From assembly GCF_002087235.1 (NCBI RefSeq), contig NZ_MUIO01000076.1, forward strand, positions 1 through 64,000: a stretch of DNA of 64,000 nt. The letters are read 5' to 3'. The position numbers and the translations under genes are program-made. Origin of the DNA: Pseudomonas floridensis. Its GTDB lineage: Bacteria; Pseudomonadota; Gammaproteobacteria; Pseudomonadales; Pseudomonadaceae. Under the pieces are notes generated by a model that did no database searches, was not told the origin of the DNA, and worked only from the letters and a program-made list of their open reading frames with translations. This document shows positions 44,116-51,516 of the stretch, piece by piece; the first letter of the stretch is position 1; the number at the start of each line of letters is the position of its first letter.

Positions 44116-45222
44116 TCAATCGCGCAGATCAGACTCGTGAATCGGCTGGTCACGATGGGTGGCGCGCTGGTATTGCGCGGGCCAGGTGGCCAGTCGTCCG
44201 CCCAGATCGTCGTCGGCATGCAGAGGCCAGTACGGATCGCGCAACAACTCACGCGCCAGCAGAATGATGTCGGCCTGGCCGGTACGCAGGATGTGTTCGG
44301 CCTGCGCCGGTTCGGTGATCATGCCGACCGTGCCGGTGGCAATTCCGGATTCCTTGCGCACACGTTCAGCGAACCGCGTCTGGTAGCCCGGACCGACCGG
44401 AATCTCTGCGTTGGCGGCAGTACCGCCCGATGACACATCGATAAGGTCGGCGCCCAAAACCTTGAGACGACGCGCCAGTTCCACGGTCTCGTCAGGGTTC
44501 CAGCCATCTTCCACCCAGTCGGTCGCCGAAACGCGCACGAACAGCGGCAGTTCTTCAGGCCAGATGGTGCGCACCGCTTCGGTCACTTGCAGGGTCAGAC
44601 GAATGCGGTTTTCAAACGAGCCACCATACTGATCGGTGCGCTGGTTGCTCAGCGGTGACAGAAACTGATGCAGCAGGTAGCCGTGCGCCGCATGGATTTC
44701 GACCACTTTGAAGCCTGCGGTGAGCGAACGTCGTGCGGCGTCGACGAACGCCTTGATCAGTTCCTGAATCTGGGTTTCGCTCAGTTGGACAGGAGCGGTG
44801 TGCTGCGGATCGAAGGCAATTGCCGACGGGCCGACTGGTGTCCAGCCGCCTTCACTGGCCGGGATGCTGCCGTGCTTGCCCAGCCAAGGCCGCCAGGTGC
44901 TCGCCTTGCGGCCGGCATGCGCCAACTGAACACCTGCGACGGCACCCTGCGCGGTGATAAACCGGGTAATACGCTGCAAAGGCTCGATCTGCTCGTCATT
45001 CCACAGCCCGAGGTCTTCGGGAGTGATTCGGCCGTCCGCGGTCACCGCCATGGCTTCGGTGATCACCAGACCCGCGCCGCCCACTGCGCGACTTCCCAGG
45101 TGAACCAGATGCCAGTCATTGGCCAGACCATCGACACTGGAATACTGGCACATGGGCGATACAGCGATGCGATTGCGCAGGGTCAACTGGCGCAGGGTAT
45201 AGGGCTCAAGCAGCAGGCTCAT
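44116..45222 (-). CDS. NADH:flavin oxidoreductase, old yellow enzyme family
   Basis: A 368-residue FMN-dependent ene-reductase of the YqjM/XenA subgroup. Visible marks are the redox-tuning Cys in SPMCQYSS (near residue 25), VQLAHAGRKAS, the substrate-binding HAAHGYLLHQFLSPLSN, the NQRTDQYGGSFENR signature and the FMN phosphate site GMITEPAQAE. Such enzymes reduce activated C=C bonds of electrophiles; the natural substrate here is unknown. It is monocistronic, converging with the hybrid kinase gene. Confidence 0.9.
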   Translation of the reverse strand: MSLLLEPYTLRQLTLRNRIAVSPMCQYSSVDGLANDWHLVHLGSRAVGGAGLVITEAMAVTADGRITPEDLGLWNDEQIEPLQRITRFITAQGAVAGVQLAHAGRKASTWRPWLGKHGSIPASEGGWTPVGPSAIAFDPQHTAPVQLSETQIQELIKAFVDAARRSLTAGFKVVEIHAAHGYLLHQFLSPLSNQRTDQYGGSFENRIRLTLQVTEAVRTIWPEELPLFVRVSATDWVEDGWNPDETVELARRLKVLGADLIDVSSGGTAANAEIPVGPGYQTRFAERVRKESGIATGTVGMITEPAQAEHILRTGQADIILLARELLRDPYWPLHADDDLGGRLATWPAQYQRATHRDQPIHESDLRD

Positions 45223-45331
45223 GGCGACCTCTCATAAAGAAAATTCGGGTATCCAGGCTCGTTTTGGTGAGCGGTTTTACTGGACAGAGCCTAGTCGACA
45301 ACCCGAACGCTTGAGGGGTTCCTGCTGATTC

Positions 45332-47047
45332 TCAGCGAGGCGCGATGTGCACGACCATCAACTGGACGGTTTCATTGCCCCGAAATTCGTTGAGATCGAG
45401 TTTGTAGGCCAGCTCGACCCAACGGATATTAGGGTTGGGCCAGATATCACGGTCCACGCCGAACGCAATACCGTCGAGCTTGACGCTACCGCATTCGGTC
45501 TTGAGCACCATCTTCAGATGTCGCTCGCCCACGACGCGCTGCTCCACCAGTTGAAACACGCCGTGAAACAACGGCTCCGGGAAATGCTGCCCCCAGGGGC
45601 CTGCATTGCGCAATGCGCGCGCCAGTTCCAGATGAAACTCCTCGACCGCCAGCGAGCCGTCCGACAACAGGCGGCCGGTCAGGTCCTGCTCATCGAGCTG
45701 GCGGCGTACTTCCCCATCGAACGCCTCGGCGAAAGCCGGGAAGTTTTCTTCAGGCAACGACAGCCCCGCCGCCATGGCATGGCCGCCAAATTTGCTGATC
45801 AGTTGCGGATGAGCCGCCGCCACCGCGTCCAGCGCATCTCGAATGTGGAACCCCGGCACCGAGCGGGCCGAGCCCTTGAGCACGCCCTCTCCGGCGCTGG
45901 CGAAGGCGATGGTCGGGCGGTGGTAGCGCTCTTTCATGCGTGACGCCAGGATGCCGATCACGCCCTGGTGCCAGTCCGGATCGAACAGGCACAGACCGAA
46001 CGGCATGGACTCCACCGGCAAATCCTTGAGCTGAGCCAGTGCTTCGCGCTGCATGCCCTGCTCGATGGACTTACGGTCCTGGTTCAGTTCGTCCAGCTGC
46101 ACGGCCTTTTCCCGCGCCTGGGTCGGGTCATCGCAGAGCAGGCATTCGATGCCCAGGCTCATGTCATCCAGACGGCCAGCCGCGTTCAGGCGCGGGCCGA
46201 TAATGAAGCCCAGGTCAGTGGAGGTAATGCGCGATGGCTCGCGGCGGGCCACTTCCAGAATCGCGCGCAATCCCGGACGCGCACGACCGGCACGAATCCG
46301 CATCAGACCCTGATGCACCAGAATGCGATTGTTGGCATCCAGCGGCACCACGTCCGCCACGCTGCCCAAGGCAACCAGGTCCAGCAGCTCGGCCAGCTTG
46401 GGCTCGGCGAAACCCTTGCTCTCGAACCAGCCGGTATTACGCAAGCGGACACACAACGCCATCAGCACATAGAAAATCACCCCGACGCCCGCCAGCGACT
46501 TGCTGGGAAAGGTGCAACCGGGCTGGTTCGGGTTGACGATCGCGTCTGCCGCGGGCAATTCATGGCCCGGCAAGTGGTGATCGGTGACCAGCACCTGCAA
46601 CCCTGCCGCCTTGGCCGTCTGTACCCCTTCGACGCTGGAAATGCCATTGTCCACAGTGATCAGCAAGTGCGGTTGACGCTGTAACGCCACCTCAACGATT
46701 TCCGGCGTCAAGCCATAGCCATACTCGAAACGGTTCGGCACCAGATAATCGACGTGTTCGGCACCCAGCAGGCGCAGTCCCAGCACGCCAACGGTGGTTG
46801 CGGTTGCGCCGTCAGCATCGAAGTCTCCGACAATCAGCATGCGCTGGCGCTGGCGCAGGGCTGTCTCCAGCAGATCCACGGCCGCGTCGATGCCCTTGAG
46901 CTGCTGAAACGGGATCAGCCGCGCCAGTTTCTTGTCCAGTTCGATTTCATTCGCCACGCCCCTCGCTGCGTAAAGGCGGGTCAGCAGTGGCGGGAGATCG
47001 CCCAGAAAAGGCAGGGTGTCGGGCAACGGACGAGGTTCAATGCGCAT
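45332..47047 (-). CDS. recJ: Single-stranded-DNA-specific exonuclease RecJ
   Basis: A 571-residue 5'-3' exonuclease acting in RecF recombination, mismatch and base-excision repair. The DHH-family motifs are all present: VGDFDADGATAT, VTVDNG, VTDHHLPG and, near residue 290, RLNAAGRLDD. The DHHA1 end carries FGGHAMAAGLSL. The length is normal. It starts at the ATG at 47047, 63 bases downstream of the yaeQ stop on the same strand. Confidence 0.96.
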   Translation of the reverse strand: MRIEPRPLPDTLPFLGDLPPLLTRLYAARGVANEIELDKKLARLIPFQQLKGIDAAVDLLETALRQRQRMLIVGDFDADGATATTVGVLGLRLLGAEHVDYLVPNRFEYGYGLTPEIVEVALQRQPHLLITVDNGISSVEGVQTAKAAGLQVLVTDHHLPGHELPAADAIVNPNQPGCTFPSKSLAGVGVIFYVLMALCVRLRNTGWFESKGFAEPKLAELLDLVALGSVADVVPLDANNRILVHQGLMRIRAGRARPGLRAILEVARREPSRITSTDLGFIIGPRLNAAGRLDDMSLGIECLLCDDPTQAREKAVQLDELNQDRKSIEQGMQREALAQLKDLPVESMPFGLCLFDPDWHQGVIGILASRMKERYHRPTIAFASAGEGVLKGSARSVPGFHIRDALDAVAAAHPQLISKFGGHAMAAGLSLPEENFPAFAEAFDGEVRRQLDEQDLTGRLLSDGSLAVEEFHLELARALRNAGPWGQHFPEPLFHGVFQLVEQRVVGERHLKMVLKTECGSVKLDGIAFGVDRDIWPNPNIRWVELAYKLDLNEFRGNETVQLMVVHIAPR

Positions 47048-47110
47048 GCGGGTCAGCTGATTCTCTGTGAGGTATCGGTAATGATGATGCGGTCCGGACA
47101 GAAACGGCCG

Positions 47111-47653
47111 TCAGCCGCGCTCGCCGGCCAGCCATTGCAACTGGACTTCATGCTGGCCACGGTCATCGGTGACGAATATGGTGCCTTCGCTGATCATCAC
47201 GTCCCACTTGATGACCCGTGGCATATCCTTGGCCAGCACTTCCAGAACCTCCTGCGGGACAGCAGCGATGTTGACGTTCTTCAGGTTCTTGATCGCGGGC
47301 ACCACTTTGCCTTCCCAGACGCGCAGACTGCCGTAGGCCAGCAGACTGGTACGCTCGGTACGACGCGAACACCAGGTCAGACGGTCGGCGTCGGGCTGGC
47401 CCACTTCGATCCAGTGCAGCACCCGGTCATCCAGGCTTTTTTCCCACAGCGCGGGCTCGTCCACATCAGACAGGCCACGACCGAAGGAGAGCTGTTCGTT
47501 GTACCAGAAGGCATAGGCCAGCAGGCGCACGGTCATGCGCTCTTCGGTTTCGGAGGGGTGACGGGCAATGGTCTGCTTGACGCTTTCGTAAACGCCCCGA
47601 TCAAGATCGGTCAGGTTCAGTTCGAATTTGTAAGTCGTGGACGGCTGGGCCAT
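47111..47653 (-). CDS. YaeQ family protein
   Basis: A 180-residue protein matching the YaeQ family (PF07152): MAQPSTTYKFELNLTDLDRG at the start, LLAYAFWYNEQLSFGRGLSDVDEPALW in the middle as two adjoining segments, and IEVGQPDADRLTWCSRR. The fold resembles restriction-like nucleases (PD-(D/E)XK), with candidate acidic residues in SDVDEPALW and IEVGQP, but no activity is established. It is upstream of recJ and probably co-transcribed. In other gammaproteobacteria YaeQ is a suppressor in rfaH mutants. Confidence 0.9.
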   Translation of the reverse strand: MAQPSTTYKFELNLTDLDRGVYESVKQTIARHPSETEERMTVRLLAYAFWYNEQLSFGRGLSDVDEPALWEKSLDDRVLHWIEVGQPDADRLTWCSRRTERTSLLAYGSLRVWEGKVVPAIKNLKNVNIAAVPQEVLEVLAKDMPRVIKWDVMISEGTIFVTDDRGQHEVQLQWLAGERG

Positions 47654-47904
47654 GAACGGGCTTCTAGAGTCTGGAGGAAAGACGGCAAGTCTAACCGATG
47701 CGAGGGGTCGCGAACGAATCGACTCGCGGATGAGTCATCGCGGCCGCTTGTGACGGCGCGCACAAGCTTGCCGGATGCGGAAAATCCGATAGCCTCTTAG
47801 ACGCTGTACCACCGCACGATGTGACGCCAACATCGTGGCGCGACTCAAAAGTCTGCCTTTCGCCACATGTGGCCTACGACATTTTTCGAGGATAGGACAG
47901 ACGA

Positions 47905-48783
47905 ATGACTTTTCGTGCCTCGTATCGCGCAATGAATCGCCTGTTACTGGCGTTGCTGTGCTTTGCCATGCCGTGCCTGAGTCAGGCCCGGGAAACCCTC
48001 ACCTGGCTGATGCGCGACTTGCCGCCCTCGACGATCTTCTCCGGGACGATGCAGGGTCAGGGCGCTATCGATCAACTCATGCCGCTCCTGACGGCCAGGA
48101 TGCCCGAATACGATCATGTATTGATGCGCGTCAACCGGGCCAGAGCCATGCAGATGCTCAACGAGGGCGCCGCGCTGAGCTGCGATCCGACCATGCTATG
48201 GACACCGGAACGAGCCAGAACCATTGTGTTCTCGATTCCGGCTTTCGTGCTGTTCAGCAGTGGTCTGGTGGTACGCAGGGAGGACATGGCGAAATTCGAG
48301 CCCTTCGTCTCGGGCGGGAAGATCGATCTCGATGCGTTGGTGGACAGCAAGACCGTCAAACTCGGCGTCGTGGCGGAGCGCAGCTACGGTGGAGTGATCG
48401 ACAGGACCCTGCAGGAAAGCCAGCAACAGACACTCACCCTGCATTACGGCAGCGATGCGGTCGGCAGCCTGTTACAGATGGCCCGCGCAGGTCGCCTGCA
48501 AGGGTTGCTGGGATTCTGGTTCGAGGCGCGTTATCAGGCGCTGCAGCAAGGCATCGATCCACAAGAACTGAGGTTTATCCCCATTCTCGACAACCCGACG
48601 TATCAGCTGGCCCACATCGGCTGCAGCAATACGCCTCAGGGCAGGCAAGCCATGCAATTGATCAACAGAGAGATGCGCACGTTACGGGAAAGCAATCTGA
48701 TGGCGCTTTATGCGCAGTGGCTGGACCCGGAGCAGCGCGCTGGCTACTTGAGCGACGTGAAGGCCATTTTCGAAAAGGACTGA
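47905..48783 (+). CDS. Periplasmic substrate-binding-like protein (TIGR02285 type)
   Basis: A 292-residue protein with a signal peptide (LLLALLCFAMPCLSQA) and a solute-binding fold resembling family 3 binding proteins and the TIGR02285 group: ETLTWLMRDLPPSTI at the start and LRESNLMALYAQWLDPEQ near the end. No transporter genes adjoin it, so it may be a stand-alone periplasmic sensor or an orphan binding protein. GAGGATAGGA lies before the ATG at 47905; a second ATG at 47932 is possible. The 250-bp upstream gap holds its promoter. Confidence 0.8.
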   Translation: MTFRASYRAMNRLLLALLCFAMPCLSQARETLTWLMRDLPPSTIFSGTMQGQGAIDQLMPLLTARMPEYDHVLMRVNRARAMQMLNEGAALSCDPTMLWTPERARTIVFSIPAFVLFSSGLVVRREDMAKFEPFVSGGKIDLDALVDSKTVKLGVVAERSYGGVIDRTLQESQQQTLTLHYGSDAVGSLLQMARAGRLQGLLGFWFEARYQALQQGIDPQELRFIPILDNPTYQLAHIGCSNTPQGRQAMQLINREMRTLRESNLMALYAQWLDPEQRAGYLSDVKAIFEKD

Positions 48784-48854
48784 GTGACTGTGCAACAACC
48801 CCCGAACAGCGCGGACTGCCCGGGGTAGACATGACGATCAAACAAACAAGGTCA

Positions 48855-49151
48855 TCAGGCGAAGGCTGGAGCGCCCGCCAACGTGCGGCCCATGGCAGCG
48901 TTGCGCATTGCAGCAATGACGCAAGGCTCGATCCTGCCTTCAGCGACCATCAGATCCCGGTGGAGCCCATCGACCACATCTCTGAGCTGACGCTTGTCGC
49001 TCAACTGATCGGCTGTGAATACGCGTTCGATGACGCAGGCACCGGTTGCATCGTTCAACGTCACCAGACGTTCGCCGCGCGCGCCAGCCGGGCCAATGCA
49101 GGCCTTGTAAGGAGCCAGCGCTTCGCTTAGCAGTAAGCTGATATTTTCCAT
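48855..49151 (-). CDS. DUF3509 domain-containing protein
   Basis: A 98-residue protein of the pseudomonad-restricted DUF3509 family: RLVTLNDATGACVIERVFTA followed by DQLSDKRQLRDVVDGLHRDL, with a beta-beta-helix look. Function unknown. The ATG at 49151 is chosen; two GTGs just upstream (49163 and 49160) are less likely. It converges with the binding-protein gene. Confidence 0.8.
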   Translation of the reverse strand: MENISLLLSEALAPYKACIGPAGARGERLVTLNDATGACVIERVFTADQLSDKRQLRDVVDGLHRDLMVAEGRIEPCVIAAMRNAAMGRTLAGAPAFA

Positions 49152-49484
49152 ATAGATCACCACTCAACAGTTTGAATGCAAAGGTGCTAATCAATGACCG
49201 TCGGTGACGGCAGAAAGTTCTTTCCTGCCATCGAGTTGTTGCGACGCTCTCTGAATTCGAGCATGCCTGTGGAATGTGACAAGGAAAAAACCCGGCGCAA
49301 GCGATCGGCTGGCTCCACCGATTACGAGTATTCGCGGCAACGCTGCATGAATCATCAGCAACCTTGTAGGAATTTTCAGCAGAAATAAGCTCAAAATCCT
49401 ACAAATCCCCTGCCCCACCTGCACCTTTGGTAAACAGCCGCCTCAGATGAAATACCATTAGCCATCTTTCGACGGAGCCATGCC
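49152..49484. other. Intergenic region upstream of the Roc-like regulator gene
   Basis: 333 bp without a convincing gene. A 64-codon frame (49194-49388) lacks a ribosome binding site and is probably spurious. The right part is AT-rich and contains an inverted repeat (49364-49404) about 80 bp before the regulator's start. Confidence 0.55.
49364..49404. promoter_or_regulatory. Candidate NarL/RcsB-type regulator site (TGTAGGA ... TCCTACA)
   Basis: TTGTAGGAATTTT (49364-49376) and AAAATCCTACAA (49393-49404) are inverted repeats apart from one extra A. The TAGGAAT half-site resembles RcsB-type boxes. It lies upstream of the NarL-family gene, so autoregulation is plausible. Confidence 0.45.
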
Positions 49485-50147
49485 TTGAGCGCGTCCACCG
49501 ATCAACCCTTGCGCATCATCGTGGCTGATGATCACCCCATCTTTCTGATCGGCCTGCGCGTGGTGCTGGAACAAGACAATGCCGCGCAGGTGGTGGCGCA
49601 GGCCAGCACTCCCGACGAGCTTTTGATGGCGCTGCACAGCCACGACTGTGATGTGCTGGTCACGGATTTCATGATGCCCGCCGAGCGGCAGAATGACGGA
49701 TTGCGCCTGCTGCGCCGCATCCGACAGGACTTTGCGACGCTGCCGGTGGTGGTGGTGACCACCTTGAACAACGCCGGGTTGTTTCAGTCCATGCTGGATC
49801 TCAATATTCAGGGCCTGTTGAGCAAAGCCAGCGTGGCCGGTGAGCTGCCCGCTGCAATCGACAGTGTGCGTCGCAAGCGAATCTTCCTTGCCGATTCGGT
49901 GCGCCGGGTTCTGCAGGACGCTCAGCAACAGGGACCGCAAACGCCGCTGCCGCTGGAGCAGTTATCGCCCAGAGAACTGGAGGTGTTGCGATTGATTTCG
50001 GCAGGCCATGCCGTGGGCCGGATCGCCACGCAACTCAACCGCAGCAAGCAGACGGTCAGTGCGCAGAAAGTCAGCGCCATGCGCAAGCTGGGCCTGGCGA
50101 ACGATGCCGCGCTGTTTATCTATCTGCAGGAGCATGGGTTGTCGTAA
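49485..50147 (+). CDS. NarL/RcsB-type response regulator, RocA-like
   Basis: A 220-residue regulator: a receiver domain with acidic pocket VADDHPIF, the phospho-Asp in VLVTDFMMPA and Lys in LLSKASVAG, then a LuxR-type helix-turn-helix (LSPRELEVLRLISAGHAVGRIATQL as two segments, then NRSKQTVSAQKVSAMRKLGL). The start is TTG at 49485: GGAG lies 7 bases upstream, and the nearby ATG at 49480 runs into a stop at once. With the adjacent REC-EAL and two-SBP sensor genes it matches the Roc/Sad system (RocA, RocR, RocS) of P. aeruginosa, which is related to BvgAS. Assignment by architecture and context. Confidence 0.85.
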   Translation: MSASTDQPLRIIVADDHPIFLIGLRVVLEQDNAAQVVAQASTPDELLMALHSHDCDVLVTDFMMPAERQNDGLRLLRRIRQDFATLPVVVVTTLNNAGLFQSMLDLNIQGLLSKASVAGELPAAIDSVRRKRIFLADSVRRVLQDAQQQGPQTPLPLEQLSPRELEVLRLISAGHAVGRIATQLNRSKQTVSAQKVSAMRKLGLANDAALFIYLQEHGLS

Positions 50148-51399
50148 GCGGCTGGTCGCTGGACGTCGTCGGGGACGTTGACGGGTTCGCGCTGCGTTCG
50201 GCCAGCCATTGGTGAAGATCCACTGCGGCCATCGGACGGGCAATGAAGTAGCCCTGAATCGAAGGAGCGCCCAGCATCAGCAGGCTGTGAAAATCGTCCA
50301 GCGTCTCGACGCCTTCCACCACCACAGACATCGCCAATCGTTGCGCCATGACCATCGCACCGGCGACCACGGCAGATTTGCGAGGGTCTTCCCCCATCCC
50401 GCGCACGAATTCGGCAGGGATCTTCAGTTCGCTGAAGGGCAGCTCCAATAGCCGATCGATGTTCGAAGCGCCCATACCGAAATCGTCGATCGACAATTTG
50501 CAGCCCTGCATGCACAGACGCAGCAGGCCTTCCAGTTGCCAATGCTGAGGCCGATCCGCATCCTGCTCGAGAATCTCCAGGGTCAGCACGCTGGCGGGCA
50601 ATTCATGACGCGCGAGGGCCTGGGCAATCCGCTCGGCAAAATCTGCCTGCTGAAGAATCTGCGGCGCAATATTCACCGACACGGGCAGTGCCTGTCCTCG
50701 TCGATGCGCGGTCTGCGCCGAGAACGCCAGCGCCTGATCCAGCACCCGCCAGGTCAGCGGCTCGATCAATCCTTCAGCTTCGATGATGTCCATGAAACGG
50801 CCTGGCGCCAGCAGACCGTACTTCGGGTGCTCCCAGCGCACCAGCGCTTCGGCACCCAGCACCGTACCGTCAAGGCTGACTTTGGGCTGGAAATGAGCGA
50901 TCCACTGCGCGGCGCAACCGACAGGGTCCGACGCGTCGCCCAGCAAATCGTCGGCGCTCAGCGCATCTGGAATCCGCCGCTCGAAGGACGTTTCCTCGAT
51001 CTGTACGGCCCGCGGTTCATAGGCGTCGAACAGCTCGCACAACGCCGCAGCCGAGGCCGGCTTGGGCAGACAGCCCAGCACTTCCAGACCTTGAGCAGCG
51101 GCCAGACGCGCCACACCTTCCAGGACGCATGTTGTCGAACTGCTGAGAATGATCAACGCATTCGCCATCTTCTTCGATGCAAGGTAACGGATCAGTTCCA
51201 ATCCGTCAGGCCCTTCCATTTGCAGGTCACAGATGGCGATATCGACCGCGCCACGACTGTCCAGCGACTCCCGGGCCGCCTCGACGCTTTCGGCCGTTCG
51301 CACATCGAAAACCTGATTGGCGTTGAGCATCTGGTGCAGCGCCATCAGTTGAAAGGGATGATCTTCGAGAACCAGAACCTTGAGTGAACGCACAGTCAT
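50116..51399 (-). CDS. REC-EAL protein, RocR-like
   Basis: A 427-residue receiver-phosphodiesterase-like protein. The receiver (1-125) has the acidic pocket LEDHPFQ and phospho-Asp58 in AICDLQMEG. The EAL domain has Glu184 in AEALVRW, Asn243 in SVNIAPQ, the LEILE segment (Glu275, Glu278), Asp305-Asp306, Lys326 and Glu362 in VVEGVET. The residue two after the catalytic Lys, normally Asp in the LKID motif, is Pro328, which may lower or remove activity. RocR of P. aeruginosa both degrades c-di-GMP and antagonises RocA. Its 3' end overlaps that of the convergent regulator gene by 32 bases. Confidence 0.85.
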   Translation of the reverse strand: MTVRSLKVLVLEDHPFQLMALHQMLNANQVFDVRTAESVEAARESLDSRGAVDIAICDLQMEGPDGLELIRYLASKKMANALIILSSSTTCVLEGVARLAAAQGLEVLGCLPKPASAAALCELFDAYEPRAVQIEETSFERRIPDALSADDLLGDASDPVGCAAQWIAHFQPKVSLDGTVLGAEALVRWEHPKYGLLAPGRFMDIIEAEGLIEPLTWRVLDQALAFSAQTAHRRGQALPVSVNIAPQILQQADFAERIAQALARHELPASVLTLEILEQDADRPQHWQLEGLLRLCMQGCKLSIDDFGMGASNIDRLLELPFSELKIPAEFVRGMGEDPRKSAVVAGAMVMAQRLAMSVVVEGVETLDDFHSLLMLGAPSIQGYFIARPMAAVDLHQWLAERSANPSTSPTTSSDQPLTTTHAPADR

Positions 51400-51465
51400 G
51401 TCTACCGGGTGAAGGCCATCGGGCCAGAGAGCGATGACTGTAGAGCCTTATCGAGACACGCCCCA

Positions 51466-51479
51466 TAGGACAAGTCCTA
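51466..51479. promoter_or_regulatory. Palindrome TAGGAC-AA-GTCCTA upstream of the REC-EAL gene
   Basis: Perfect 6-bp arms with a 2-base spacer, 67 bases before the REC-EAL start codon. The half-site TAGGA matches that of the repeat upstream of the NarL-type regulator, so both may be bound by the same protein. Confidence 0.4.
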
Positions 51480-51516
51480 AAACGCGTGACGGGATCCGGC
51501 TGCTTGCACAATCCGG

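Noticed and set aside
49194..49388. 64-codon frame upstream of the Roc-like regulator
   Set aside because: No ribosome binding site, no recognisable fold, and it runs into the inverted repeat that looks regulatory.
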